Positions 41,501 through 49,558 of a DNA stretch of 64,000 nt are shown here, one piece after another; position 1 is the stretch's first letter, and the number at the start of each line of letters is the position of its first letter. Under the pieces are notes generated by a model that did no database searches, was not told the DNA's origin, and was given only the letters and a program-made list of their open reading frames with translations. The DNA lies in the NCBI GenBank assembly GCA_038322575.1, contig JBBQGB010000007.1, positions 1-64,000 on the forward strand, in the 5' to 3' direction. The DNA is from JACMOY01 sp038322575 (GTDB lineage Bacteria > Actinomycetota > Actinomycetes > Actinomycetales > Angustibacteraceae). A program made the translations under genes and the position numbers.

Positions 41501-43485
41501 AGCCCGGCGCCCAGCACCAGGGCGTTCAGACCGTCGCTCTCGGCGTCGCCCCGCCAGACGCGGGCGAACGCCTCCTCGAACCGGGGGTGCCCGCCGCCGG
41601 GCTGCTCGGGGCCCCAGCTGCGCCCGGCCGGGCAGCGCAGCCCGAAGTCGTAGACGTGCAGCCGTCGCCCACCCGACAGGTCGAGCTCGTAGGGGCGCTC
41701 GTCGACGACCTCGAGGCCCAGGTCGCCGAACAGCGGCAGCACCTGGGTCAGCGACACCGGCTCGGCCCGGAACACCTTGAGCCGCCGCTCCTGCGCTCCG
41801 CTGCCCGGCTCGCGGTACAGGCTCATCTGCAGGGTCGCGCTGTCGCTCTCGAGCGCCCGCACGTGGCGCAGGTCGTCGACCGCGACGGCGGCCGCGAAGT
41901 CCTCCTTGTAGGCCTCGGGGAACGCCGTGCCGTACTCGGCGGTCAGCCGGCGGCTCTCGTCCTCGCCGAGCTGGGCGCGCAGCGACTCGGCCAGGTCCTC
42001 CTCCCAGGTGCGGGTGGCGGCGACCAGCCGGGCCTCGAGCTGGGCGACGTCGACGTCCGGGGCGACCTGGCCGCGCGGCGTCCGCACGACGAAGTGCAGG
42101 CGGGCGAGCACCGACTCGCTGACCCGGGTGGTGTAGTCGACGCTCTCGCCGTCGAACGCCTCGCGCAGGATGGTCTCCATCCGCAGGCGCATCTCGGTCG
42201 TGTAGCGGTCGCGCGGCAGGAAGACCAGGCACGACATGAAGCGTCCGTAGTCGTCGCGGCGCACGAACAGCCGGGTGCGGCGTCGCTCCTGCAGCGCGAG
42301 CACGCTCGTGGCGGTCTCGAGCAGGTGCGGGACGTCGGTCTGGAACAGCTCGTTGCGCGGGTAGGTCTCCAGGATGGCCATCAGGTCCTTGCCCGAGTGG
42401 CTCTCGGCGGCGTACCCCGAGGCGGCCATCACCGCCGCGACCTTGCGGTCGACCACCGGCACCCGGGTGACGCTCTCGGTGTAGGCCGCCGAGGTGAACA
42501 AGCCGAGGAAGCGACGCTCGCCGACGACGTGGCCGGCCGCGTCGAAGCTCTTGACGCCGACGTAGTCCAGGTAGGCGGGTCGGTGCACCGTCGAGCGCGA
42601 GTTGGCCTTGGTGAGGATCAGGATGTGCGGCTCACGGGCCCGCGCCCGGACCACCGGTGGCAGCCGGGCGAAGCTGTCCGACATCCGCTGGTCGTAGCGC
42701 AGCACACCCAGGCCCGTCCCCGGCGCGGCACGCAGCACGTCCTCGCCGTCCTCGGTGCCGAGCACGTACTCGCGGTAGCCGATGAACGTGAAGCTGCCAT
42801 CAGCCAGCCAACGCAGCAGCCGGGCCGCCTCGTCCACCTCGGCGACGTCGACGCCGGGTGGGGGTGAGCCGACGAGCTCGTCGGCCAGAACCGTTGCGGT
42901 GGAGTGCATCCGAGCCCAGTCCTCGACGCACACGCGCACGTCGCCGAGCACGCGTCGCAGGTCGGTGGCGAGCTGGTCGAGCGAGGGCGCCTGCGTGTCG
43001 CGGTCGATCTCCAGGTGCATCCACGACTCGAGGTGGCAGTCGTACGGCAGCGGGGCGCCGGGCAGGCCGACCACGTCGACGAGCTCGCCCGCCGCGTCGC
43101 GGCGCACCACCAGCTGCGGGTGCACAACGAGGTGGATCGCGCGGCCCAGGCGCGAGAGCTCGGCGGTGACCGAGTCGACGAGGAACGGCATGTCGTCGGT
43201 GACGATCTCGACGACGGTGTGGCTGCTGGTCCACCCGTCGCGGTCCGGTGCCGGGGTGAGGACACGGACGGCGGCGGTGCCGGGCGGGCGGTGCTGGGCC
43301 AGCCGGCGGTGGCTGACCAGCGCGCCGAGCAGGTCCTGGGGACGGCGAGTCAGCACGTCCTCGTCGGCCACGTGGCGGTAGTACCAGTCCAGCTGCGCGC
43401 CGGTCGGCCCGTCCGCGCCGCCCGCGCCGAGCGCCGCCGCCCTCGCCATCAGCTCGACCCGCGCTCGCGTCAACCCCTGCGCCAT
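38593..43485 (-). CDS. gdh2: NAD-specific glutamate dehydrogenase, large (180-kDa class)
   Basis: A 1630-residue enzyme of the L-GDH180 class that oxidises glutamate to 2-oxoglutarate and ammonia with NAD+. N-terminal ACT-like regulatory regions occupy about the first 700 residues. The catalytic domain has the conserved lysine in T-G-A-K-G-G-F-F near residue 852 and the dinucleotide fold in V-V-G-E-G-G-N-L-G-L-T near residue 1155. Length equals the family norm. In mycobacteria this enzyme is inhibited by GarA; no garA lies here. ATG 43485 fits the conserved N-terminus. A TAGGGT at 43543-43548 is a likely -10. Confidence 0.95.
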   Translation of the reverse strand: MAQGLTRARVELMARAAALGAGGADGPTGAQLDWYYRHVADEDVLTRRPQDLLGALVSHRRLAQHRPPGTAAVRVLTPAPDRDGWTSSHTVVEIVTDDMPFLVDSVTAELSRLGRAIHLVVHPQLVVRRDAAGELVDVVGLPGAPLPYDCHLESWMHLEIDRDTQAPSLDQLATDLRRVLGDVRVCVEDWARMHSTATVLADELVGSPPPGVDVAEVDEAARLLRWLADGSFTFIGYREYVLGTEDGEDVLRAAPGTGLGVLRYDQRMSDSFARLPPVVRARAREPHILILTKANSRSTVHRPAYLDYVGVKSFDAAGHVVGERRFLGLFTSAAYTESVTRVPVVDRKVAAVMAASGYAAESHSGKDLMAILETYPRNELFQTDVPHLLETATSVLALQERRRTRLFVRRDDYGRFMSCLVFLPRDRYTTEMRLRMETILREAFDGESVDYTTRVSESVLARLHFVVRTPRGQVAPDVDVAQLEARLVAATRTWEEDLAESLRAQLGEDESRRLTAEYGTAFPEAYKEDFAAAVAVDDLRHVRALESDSATLQMSLYREPGSGAQERRLKVFRAEPVSLTQVLPLFGDLGLEVVDERPYELDLSGGRRLHVYDFGLRCPAGRSWGPEQPGGGHPRFEEAFARVWRGDAESDGLNALVLGAGLTWRQVVVLRACTRYLRQAGLTFSQAYVESCLLANVHLTRLIVRLFEARFDPDHLGDGTDDPGAATARVETSSALLEEVTSELDEVVSLDHDRILRALLGVVRATLRTSFYQVDAEGAARSYVSFKLDPHQVPDLPAPRPAYEIWVYSPRVEGVHLRFGAVARGGLRWSDRREDFRTEVLGLVKAQMVKNAVIVPTGAKGGFFAKQLPDPADRDAFLAEGVAAYRTFISGLLDLTDNIVGTGDQARVVPPPRVVRHDGDDTYLVVAADKGTASFSDIANDVALSYGFWLGDAFASGGSAGYDHKAMGITARGAWESVKRHFRELDVDTQTHDVTVVGVGDMSGDVFGNGMLLSQHIRLVAAFDHRHVFIDHDPDAAASYVERRRLFDLPRSSWADYDATLISAGGGIWPRSAKSVPVSATACVALGLGDQKRTMAPTDLMQAILRAPVDLLWNGGIGTYVKASAETNPDVGDRANDAIRVNGNELRCKVVGEGGNLGLTQLGRVEAALHGVRINTDAIDNSAGVDTSDHEVNIKILLDAVVADGELERPGRDALLAQMTDEVAALVLRDNHEQNVLLGNAREQAHPMLTVHARLMRSLERRGDLDRELEFLPDTKALARRADEGLGLTSPEFSVLVAYAKLTLKRDLLASDLPDDPWFRSTLREYFPREIVARYDERLDAHPLRREIITTSLVNNMVNRGGITFAFRVQEETAAGPVQIARAYVVAREVFGLRDFVARVGALDAVAPTRGQTALYLEFRRLLDRSVRWLVQNRPPIVDVAAEIERFAGTVAALSPVLPGLLVGAERRRLVRRTDELAGAGVPPDLAADAAVLLDVFSLLDVTEIAAATATPAYDVAPLYFTLSERFQVDAMLGLITRLPRDDRWDALARAALRDDLYAALEALTVSVLVTPGAQGASPVDRITVWEQTNGEALARARDMVGEVGELDRTGIAALSVALRSLRGLVRGGA

Positions 43486-43542
43486 GACTCCCGTGACCCT
43501 CGCATCGCCCGTCGCCGGCCCGCACCGTCGCGCGCCACCCGG

Positions 43543-43548
43543 ACCCTA
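43543..43548 (-). promoter_or_regulatory. Candidate -10 (TAGGGT) of the NAD-glutamate dehydrogenase gene
   Basis: Minus-strand TAGGGT in the 88-bp gap between the dioxygenase stop and the dehydrogenase start. It predicts a leader of about 50 bases. Confidence 0.4.
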
Positions 43549-43573
43549 TCCCCCACGGACGGCGGCGCCACGC

Positions 43574-44380
43574 TCACAGCGCGCCGCGCAGCTCCCACAG
43601 CAGGGGGTAGAAGCGCAGGTCCAGCCTACTGCGCAGGTACGGCGCGCCCGACGAGCCGCCCGTCCCGGACTTGGTGCCGATCTGCCGCTCGACCATCGTC
43701 ACGTGCCGCGCCCGCCAGGACGCCTGCAGCCGGTCGTGCTCGACCAGACCCTCGGCCAGCTCCCACTCCTGGCCGAGGCGCTCGCGGTCACGGGCGACGA
43801 CCAGCAGCGAGGCGCGGACCGCGTCGTCGTCGTCGACGGCGAGGCCGGCGCGGGCCAGCACCGCCAGGTAGGCGTCCCAGAGCGACGGCTCGGCCAGGCG
43901 CCGGTGCAATCGCGCGCGCTCGTCGTCGGTGAGCCCCCGGAACCGCTCGAGGAACGCCGGGTCCTTGTGGCCCGAGACGAACTCGAGCTCGCGGAACTGC
44001 ACCGACTGGAACCCGCTGGCCGGGGCGAGCCGGTGGCGGAACTCCAGGAAGTCCTGGGGAGTCATGGTCTCGATGACGTCGACCTGGCGCACCAGGACGT
44101 CCTCGATCGTGGCCACCCGGCGCAGCAGGTGCTGGGCCCACCAGCCCCGGCCGTCGAGCATGGCGTCGCGGGCGGCGCCCAGCTCGTGCAGCAGCTGCTT
44201 GAACCACAGCTCGTAGGCCTGGTGGATCGTGATGAACAGCAGCTCGTCGTGGGCCGGCGGGTCGGACTCCAGCACCTGCTGGCTCAGCAGCTGGGGCAGG
44301 CGCAGGTAGGAGCCGTAGGTCAGGCGCGAGCCCTCCTCGCCGAACTCGCGCCCGGTCGGGTCCCGCCGGTCACCGCTCAT
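43574..44380 (-). CDS. kynA: Tryptophan 2,3-dioxygenase
   Basis: A 268-residue heme dioxygenase opening the kynurenine pathway (tryptophan to N-formylkynurenine). It starts L-T-Y-G-S-Y-L-R-L-P-Q-L-L after about 20 residues and has the substrate-pocket block E-L-L-F-I-T-I-H-Q-A-Y-E-L-W-F-K-Q near residues 46-62. F-R-H-R-L-A-P-A-S-G-F-Q-S follows near 112-124, and the C-terminal heme-ligand segment W-R-A-R-H-V-T-M-V-E-R-Q-I-G-T-K-S-G-T-G near 220-239. No other kyn genes are nearby. ATG 44380 follows TACGCT by 8 bp, so it is probably leaderless. Confidence 0.94.
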   Translation of the reverse strand: MSGDRRDPTGREFGEEGSRLTYGSYLRLPQLLSQQVLESDPPAHDELLFITIHQAYELWFKQLLHELGAARDAMLDGRGWWAQHLLRRVATIEDVLVRQVDVIETMTPQDFLEFRHRLAPASGFQSVQFRELEFVSGHKDPAFLERFRGLTDDERARLHRRLAEPSLWDAYLAVLARAGLAVDDDDAVRASLLVVARDRERLGQEWELAEGLVEHDRLQASWRARHVTMVERQIGTKSGTGGSSGAPYLRSRLDLRFYPLLWELRGAL

Positions 44381-44388
44381 GGGCCCGT

Positions 44389-44394
44389 AGCGTA
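44389..44394 (-). promoter_or_regulatory. Candidate -10 (TACGCT) for leaderless tryptophan dioxygenase gene
   Basis: Minus-strand TACGCT, 8 bp, ATG 44380. Confidence 0.45.
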
Positions 44395-44437
44395 GGCCCG
44401 CGCCGCGACCGCGGTGCCGACGTCCGCAGGAGGCACC

Positions 44438-44929
44438 GTGCAGGTCAGCGCCCAGATCACCTACCCCGCCGCCCCCGAGGCGGTGTTCGCGATGCTCACC
44501 GACGAGGTGTTCCTGAACCAGGTGTGCACGGCGACCGGCGCCGTGCGGCACGAGGTCGGGGTGGTGCTCGCGGACGGCGGGGCGACGGTCACGACGCGGC
44601 GCGACCTGCCGACCGACCAGGTGCCCGACTTCGTCCGGCGCTTCGTGGGCGACACCCTGACCGTGGTGCGCGTCGACACCTGGGCACCCGCCGGCGCGGA
44701 CGGCTCGCGCCGGGGCGAGATGGCGGTCGAGATCGCCGGGGCACCGGTGCGGCTGACCGGCACCCTGTCGCTCACCCCCGACGGCGTCGCCACGGTCGAG
44801 GACGTCGACGGTGACCTGAAGGCGTCGGTGCCCCTGGTCGGCGGCAAGGTCGAGAAGGCCGCCGAGCCGGCGATCCGCTCGGGTCTGCGCAAGGAGGAGC
44901 AGCTCGGCCAGGCCTGGCTCGCCCGCTGA
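44438..44929 (+). CDS. DUF2505 family protein
   Basis: A 163-residue protein of the START/polyketide-cyclase-like DUF2505 family found in actinobacteria. It opens V-S-A-Q-I-T-Y-P-A-A-P-E-A-V-F-A-M-L-T-D, and near the end has G-G-K-V-E-K-A-A-E-P-A-I-R-S-G-L-R-K-E-E. The function is unknown; the fold suggests a hydrophobic ligand pocket. GTG 44438 is chosen for its strong GCAGGAGG site at 44427-44434. It is divergent from tryptophan dioxygenase. Confidence 0.83.
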   Translation: MQVSAQITYPAAPEAVFAMLTDEVFLNQVCTATGAVRHEVGVVLADGGATVTTRRDLPTDQVPDFVRRFVGDTLTVVRVDTWAPAGADGSRRGEMAVEIAGAPVRLTGTLSLTPDGVATVEDVDGDLKASVPLVGGKVEKAAEPAIRSGLRKEEQLGQAWLAR

Positions 44930-45014
44930 CCTGCAGCCGGCGCCCTGGACGCCCGCGGCAGGATCCCGGGCCCTGACCGTGCGCGGTGGGGACGAGCGGT
45001 GCCACCATGGCCCG

Positions 45015-46499
45015 ATGACCGACGAGCAGCAGCAGGACAACCACCGCGAGACCCCGTCGTCCGAGGCGTTCAAGGCCTTCATCGCCCAGGGCTGGGCGCC
45101 GCGCCCGAGCGGGCTGCCGGCGCGCGCGGTCGTCGCGCCCTACGCGGCGACCCGCCGCGAGGCCGTGTCGCGGGCGTTCCCCGGCGAGCGGGTCGTCGTC
45201 CCGGCAGGCGCCCTGAAGGTGCGCTCGAACGACTGCGACTACGTGTTCCGCCCGCACTCGGCGTTCTCACACCTCACCGGCCTGGGCGCCGACCGCGAGC
45301 CGGACGCCACGCTGGTGCTCGAGCCGCTCGCGGGCGGCGGCCACGAGGCCGTCCTGTACTTCCGCCCCCGGGCCGGCCGCGACACCGAGGAGTTCTACTC
45401 CGACGCGCGGTACGGCGAGCTGTGGGTCGGGGTGCGCCCGAGCCTGGACGAGGTCGAGGCCGAGCTGGGCCTGACCGCCCGCCACCTCGACCAGCTGACC
45501 GAGGCGCTGTCGAAGGACCTGGGCGGTGACCTGCGGGTGCGGGTGCTGCGCGAGGCCGCCCCCGCCGTGACCGACGCCGTCGACACCGCGCGCGGCCAGG
45601 TCGAGGGGCAGGACGCCGAGGCCGCCCAGGCCGCGGACACCGAGCTCGCGGTGCTGCTGTCCGAGCTGCGGCTGACCAAGGACGAGTGGGAGGTCGAGCA
45701 GATGCGCGCGGCCTGCGCGGCCACCGCCGAGGGTTTCGCGGCCATCGTCCGCGCCCTGCCGGACGCCGTCGCCAAGGGCCGCGGCGAGCGCTGGGTCGAG
45801 GGGCAGTTCGGCCTCGTGGCCCGGCACACCGGCAACGGGGTCGGCTACGACTCGATCGCAGCGTCGGGCGACCACGCCTGCACGCTGCACTGGATCCGCA
45901 ACGACGGAGAGGTGCGCGACGGCGACCTGATCCTGGTCGACGCCGGAGTCGAGGTCGACTCGCTCTACACCGCCGACGTCACGCGGACGATGCCGGTGAA
46001 CGGTCGCTTCACCGACGTGCAGCGCAAGGTCTACCAGGCGGTGCTGGACGCCCAGGAGGCCGGCATGGCGGCGGTCAAGCCGGGCAACAAGTTCAAGGAC
46101 GTGCACGCCGCCGCGATCAAGGTCATCGCCGAGCGCCTGGCCGAGTGGGGCCTGCTACCGGTCGACGCCGAGACCTCGCTGGGCGCCGAGGGCGGCTACC
46201 ACCGCCGCTGGATGGTGCACGGCACCAGCCACCACCTGGGCATCGACGTCCACGACTGCTCGCTGGCCCGGCGCGAGAACGCCCGTGAGGCCGACCTGCT
46301 GCCGGGCATGATCATCACGGTCGAGCCGGGGCTGTACTTCAAGGCCGACGACCACTCGATCCCCGAGGAGCTGCGCGGGATCGGCGTCCGGATCGAGGAC
46401 GACGTGCTGGTGACCGAGGACGGGTTCGAGAACCTGTCGGCGGCCCTGCCGCGCGACCCCGATGAGGTCGAGGCGTGGATGCGCGGCCTGCAGGCCTGA
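45015..46499 (+). CDS. pepP: Xaa-Pro aminopeptidase (M24B)
   Basis: A 494-residue metallopeptidase that removes N-terminal residues preceding proline. The N-terminal aminopeptidase-P domain (about 25-190) includes F-R-P-H-S-A-F-S-H-L-T-G-L. The pita-bread catalytic domain carries the metal ligands as L-I-L-V-D-A-G-V-E, Y-T-A-D-V-T-R-T, H-G-T-S-H-H-L-G-I-D-V-H-D and T-V-E-P-G-L-Y. ATG 45015 was chosen; an upstream frame extension has no homology. A CACCAT 6 bp before the ATG is a weak leaderless signal. It ends 9 bp from the convergent stress-protein gene. Confidence 0.94.
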   Translation: MTDEQQQDNHRETPSSEAFKAFIAQGWAPRPSGLPARAVVAPYAATRREAVSRAFPGERVVVPAGALKVRSNDCDYVFRPHSAFSHLTGLGADREPDATLVLEPLAGGGHEAVLYFRPRAGRDTEEFYSDARYGELWVGVRPSLDEVEAELGLTARHLDQLTEALSKDLGGDLRVRVLREAAPAVTDAVDTARGQVEGQDAEAAQAADTELAVLLSELRLTKDEWEVEQMRAACAATAEGFAAIVRALPDAVAKGRGERWVEGQFGLVARHTGNGVGYDSIAASGDHACTLHWIRNDGEVRDGDLILVDAGVEVDSLYTADVTRTMPVNGRFTDVQRKVYQAVLDAQEAGMAAVKPGNKFKDVHAAAIKVIAERLAEWGLLPVDAETSLGAEGGYHRRWMVHGTSHHLGIDVHDCSLARRENAREADLLPGMIITVEPGLYFKADDHSIPEELRGIGVRIEDDVLVTEDGFENLSAALPRDPDEVEAWMRGLQA

Positions 46500-46508
46500 G
46501 CGCCGCGG

Positions 46509-47009
46509 CTAGACCGCGGACGTCGGGCGGTTCGGCATGCGCTGCAGCAGCTCCTGGGCCTGGGCGAGCAGCTTGTGCTCGACCAGCACCTCGTAGCGGG
46601 TCGCGACGACCTGCGACACCGAGGTGAAGTCGCGGTGGCCCCCGGTGGCGGCGTAGCTCGCCAGACCCAGGGCAATGCCGAACACCACCCCGAACAGCAC
46701 CCCGGTCAGGACGGCGGCCAGCCAGCTGCCGCCGTTCGAGAACAGCCCGAGCAGCAGCCCGACGAACAGCCCCATCCACGCCCCGGACGCCGCACCCGCG
46801 AGGGCCGCCCGGGCGTAGGTCAGCCGACCGGTGACCCGCTCGACCTGCTTGAGGTCGGTGCCCACGATCATGCAGTTCTGGACGGCGAACTCCTCGTCCG
46901 AGAGGTAGTCGACCGCCCGCTGGGCGTCGTCGTACTTCTCGAACGTGCCGAGCGACATCGGGTAGTCGAGCGCGAGCACGGGTCGGGCGGTGCGAGTCGT
47001 CGGTGCCAT
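46509..47009 (-). CDS. General stress protein 17M-like (YflT domain) membrane protein
   Basis: A 166-residue protein with the YflT/Gsp17M domain (F-E-K-Y-D-D-A-Q-R-A-V-D-Y-L-S-D near residues 23-38, then the V-G-T-D-L-K-Q-V-E-R-V-T-G-R-L-T-Y block) and a glycine-rich hydrophobic hairpin (about 70-120). Relatives are induced by heat, salt or starvation; biochemical function is unknown. It is divergent from glpF with a 142-bp gap that holds the glp palindrome. Confidence 0.8.
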   Translation of the reverse strand: MAPTTRTARPVLALDYPMSLGTFEKYDDAQRAVDYLSDEEFAVQNCMIVGTDLKQVERVTGRLTYARAALAGAASGAWMGLFVGLLLGLFSNGGSWLAAVLTGVLFGVVFGIALGLASYAATGGHRDFTSVSQVVATRYEVLVEHKLLAQAQELLQRMPNRPTSAV

Positions 47010-47054
47010 GCCCCCATGATCCCACGCACGGGCCGCCGGTGCGTGCGGCGCAGA

Positions 47055-47073
47055 TGTTCGGCAGAGCCGAACA
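47055..47073. promoter_or_regulatory. Perfect 19-bp palindrome, candidate GylR/GlpR operator
   Basis: TGTTCGGC-AGA-GCCGAACA lies 7 bp upstream of the predicted glpF -35. Two perfect 8-bp half-sites around a 3-bp centre suit a dimeric helix-turn-helix regulator. The IclR-family gene at 52825-53580 is the obvious candidate; binding is inference. Confidence 0.55.
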
Positions 47074-47080
47074 GCGGGCC

Positions 47081-47109
47081 TTGTCGAGGGCGGCGCGCGT
47101 CCCTAGCGT
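47081..47109 (+). promoter_or_regulatory. Predicted glpF promoter (TTGTCG-17-TAGCGT)
   Basis: -35 TTGTCG (47081-47086), 17-bp spacer, -10 TAGCGT (47104-47109). The transcript should start near 47116, about 35 bases before ATG 47152, with AGGGG at 47142-47146 as ribosome binding site. Confidence 0.6.
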
Positions 47110-47151
47110 CGCCGGTGTCCGCAATGACGCTGACCACCACCAGGGGCGACC

Positions 47152-47991
47152 ATGACCGACCTTCTCAAGCGCAGGACCCTGCTGGCCGAGCTGAGCGCAG
47201 AGCTCGTCGGCACCTTCATCCTCATCCTCTTCGGCGTGGGCGTCGTCGCCCAGGTCGTCGCCGGGGGCATCGGCGACCACGACTCGATCGCCTGGGCCTG
47301 GGGCCTGGGCGTCACCCTCGGGGTGTACGCCGCCGCCCGGCTCTCCGGCGCGCACCTCAACCCGGCGGTCACGATCGCCCTGGCGGTCTTCCGCGGGTTC
47401 TCGTGGGGCAAGGTCGCGCCGTACGCCCTGGCCCAGACGGTCGGGGCGTTCCTCGCGGCCCTGGTCGTGCGCTGGAACTACACCGAGGTCATCTCCAAGT
47501 TCGACCCCGGGCACACGATCAAGTCGCAGGGCATCTTCTCGACCCTGCCCGGCAACGGCAGCGGCCCGGTGCACACCGGCGGCGCGCTGCGCGACCAGAT
47601 CATCGGCACCGCGATCCTGATGCTGCTGATCCTGGCCATCACCGACGTCCGCAACACCTCGCCGGGCGTGAACCTGGCCCCGCTGCTGATCGGCCTGCTC
47701 GTGGTCGCCATCGGCATGGCCTGGGGTACCAACGCCGGCTACGCGATCAACCCCGCGCGTGACTTCGGCCCGCGGCTGGCCTCGTTCCTCACCGGCTACG
47801 GGACGGCGTGGCGCGACCAGTACGGCGACCTGTACTTCTGGGTGCCGATCGTCGGGCCGATCATCGGCGCCCTGGTCGGCGGGGCCATCTACGACGGCCT
47901 GGTCGGGCGGCACCTGCCGGTGTCCGACGAGGACGCCGAGCCCGGCCGCACCACCGAGACGCCCGAGATCGCCGCCGAGCACACGCGCTGA
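47152..47991 (+). CDS. glpF: Glycerol uptake facilitator (aquaglyceroporin)
   Basis: A 279-residue MIP-family channel with six helices and two re-entrant NPA motifs, G-A-H-L-N-P-A-V-T near residue 68 and Y-A-I-N-P-A-R-D-F-G-P-R near residue 202. The Asp after the second NPA-R marks the glycerol-conducting subgroup. It lets glycerol diffuse in, to be trapped by the kinase encoded 49 bp downstream. First gene of glpF-glpK-glpD. The C-terminal tail is acidic and polar. Confidence 0.95.
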   Translation: MTDLLKRRTLLAELSAELVGTFILILFGVGVVAQVVAGGIGDHDSIAWAWGLGVTLGVYAAARLSGAHLNPAVTIALAVFRGFSWGKVAPYALAQTVGAFLAALVVRWNYTEVISKFDPGHTIKSQGIFSTLPGNGSGPVHTGGALRDQIIGTAILMLLILAITDVRNTSPGVNLAPLLIGLLVVAIGMAWGTNAGYAINPARDFGPRLASFLTGYGTAWRDQYGDLYFWVPIVGPIIGALVGGAIYDGLVGRHLPVSDEDAEPGRTTETPEIAAEHTR

Positions 47992-48040
47992 CCGCAAACC
48001 CCAGCCGACCCGCACCACAACGACGTGAAGGGAACATGAC

Positions 48041-49558
48041 GTGGCTGACTACGTAGCCTCCATCGACCAGGGGACGACGAGCACCCGGTTCATGGTGTTC
48101 GACCACAGCGGCAACGAGGTGGGCAAGCACCAGCTCGAGCACGCGCAGATCCTGCCCCAGGCCGGGTGGGTCGAGCACGACCCGGTCGAGATCTGGGAGC
48201 GCACCAGCTCGGTGATCCAGACCGGCCTGAACCGAACGGGCCTGAGCCACACCGACCTCGCCGCGCTGGGGATCACCAACCAGCGCGAGACCTCGGTCGT
48301 GTGGGACAAGCGCACCGGCAAGCCGTACTACAACGCCATCGTGTGGCAGGACACCCGCACCGACCGGATCGCGTCCGCCCTGGACCGCGACGGCCGCGGC
48401 GACGTGATCCGCCGCAAGGCGGGCCTGCCCCCGGCGACGTACTTCTCGGGGGGCAAGATCCAGTGGATCCTCGAGAACGTCGACGGGGTGCGCGCCGCAG
48501 CCGAGGCCGGTGACGCCGTCTTCGGCAATACCGACAGCTGGCTGCTGTGGAACCTGACCGGTGGCCGGGACGGCGGGGTGCACGTCACCGACGTCACCAA
48601 CGCCAGCCGCACGATGCTGATGAACCTCGAGACGCTGGACTGGGACGACGAGCTGCTCGGCTTCTTCGACATCCCGCGCTCGATGCTGCCCACGATCCGC
48701 CCGTCGTCCGACCCCGAGCTGTACGGGACGACGCGCGCGAGCGGCCCGCTTGGTGGTGAGGTCAAGCTCTCGGGCGCCCTTGGTGACCAGCAGGCGGCGA
48801 TGTTCGGGCAGGTGTGCTTCGCGCCCGGCGAGGCCAAGAACACCTACGGCACCGGCAACTTCATGCTGCTGAACACCGGCGAGGAGCTCGTCCGCTCGAA
48901 CGCGGGCCTGCTGACGACGGTCTGCTACCAGTTCGGCACCGAGAAGCCGGTCTACGCCCTCGAGGGGTCGATCGCCGTCACCGGGTCGGCGGTGCAGTGG
49001 CTGCGTGACCAGCTGGGCATCATCAGCGGCGCCGGTGAGGTCGAGTCGCTCGCCAAGCAGGTCGAGGACACCGGCGGCCTGTACTTCGTGCCCGCGTTCT
49101 CGGGGCTGTTCGCGCCGTACTGGCGCTCCGACGCGCGCGGCGCGATCGTCGGGATGTCGCGCTTCAACACCGGCGCCCACCTGGCCCGGGCGACCCTGGA
49201 GGCGATCTGCTACCAAAGCCGCGACGTCGCTGAAGCGATGGAGAAGGACTCCGGCGTGCACCTGGACGTCCTGAAGGTCGATGGTGGTGTGACAGCGAAC
49301 AACCTGTGCATGCAGCTTCAGGCCGACATCCTCGGCGTCCCGGTGAGCAAGCCGGTCGTCGCCGAGACCACCGCGCTGGGCTCGGCGTACGCCGCGGGCC
49401 TGGCCGTCGGGTTCTGGAAGGACACCGACGAGCTGCGGGCGAACTGGAACGAGGACAAGCGCTGGGAGCCGACCTGGACCGACCAGCAGCGCGAGGACGG
49501 CTTCGCCGGCTGGCACAAGGCCGTCGAGCGCACCCTCGACTGGGTCGACGTCGACTGA
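48041..49558 (+). CDS. glpK: Glycerol kinase (first copy)
   Basis: A 505-residue FGGY kinase that makes glycerol 3-phosphate from glycerol and ATP. It opens Y-V-A-S-I-D-Q-G-T-T-S-T-R-F; substrate contacts are in N-Q-R-E-T (near 87) and W-Q-D-T-R-T. The ATP-site signature G-A-L-G-D-Q-Q-A and the late D-G-G-V-T-A-N-N are intact. The start is GTG 48041 with GAAGGGA upstream. It lies 49 bp after glpF and 45 bp before glpD. The second copy at 51279-52811 is clearly homologous but differs throughout, so it is not a recent duplicate. Confidence 0.96.
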   Translation: MADYVASIDQGTTSTRFMVFDHSGNEVGKHQLEHAQILPQAGWVEHDPVEIWERTSSVIQTGLNRTGLSHTDLAALGITNQRETSVVWDKRTGKPYYNAIVWQDTRTDRIASALDRDGRGDVIRRKAGLPPATYFSGGKIQWILENVDGVRAAAEAGDAVFGNTDSWLLWNLTGGRDGGVHVTDVTNASRTMLMNLETLDWDDELLGFFDIPRSMLPTIRPSSDPELYGTTRASGPLGGEVKLSGALGDQQAAMFGQVCFAPGEAKNTYGTGNFMLLNTGEELVRSNAGLLTTVCYQFGTEKPVYALEGSIAVTGSAVQWLRDQLGIISGAGEVESLAKQVEDTGGLYFVPAFSGLFAPYWRSDARGAIVGMSRFNTGAHLARATLEAICYQSRDVAEAMEKDSGVHLDVLKVDGGVTANNLCMQLQADILGVPVSKPVVAETTALGSAYAAGLAVGFWKDTDELRANWNEDKRWEPTWTDQQREDGFAGWHKAVERTLDWVDVD

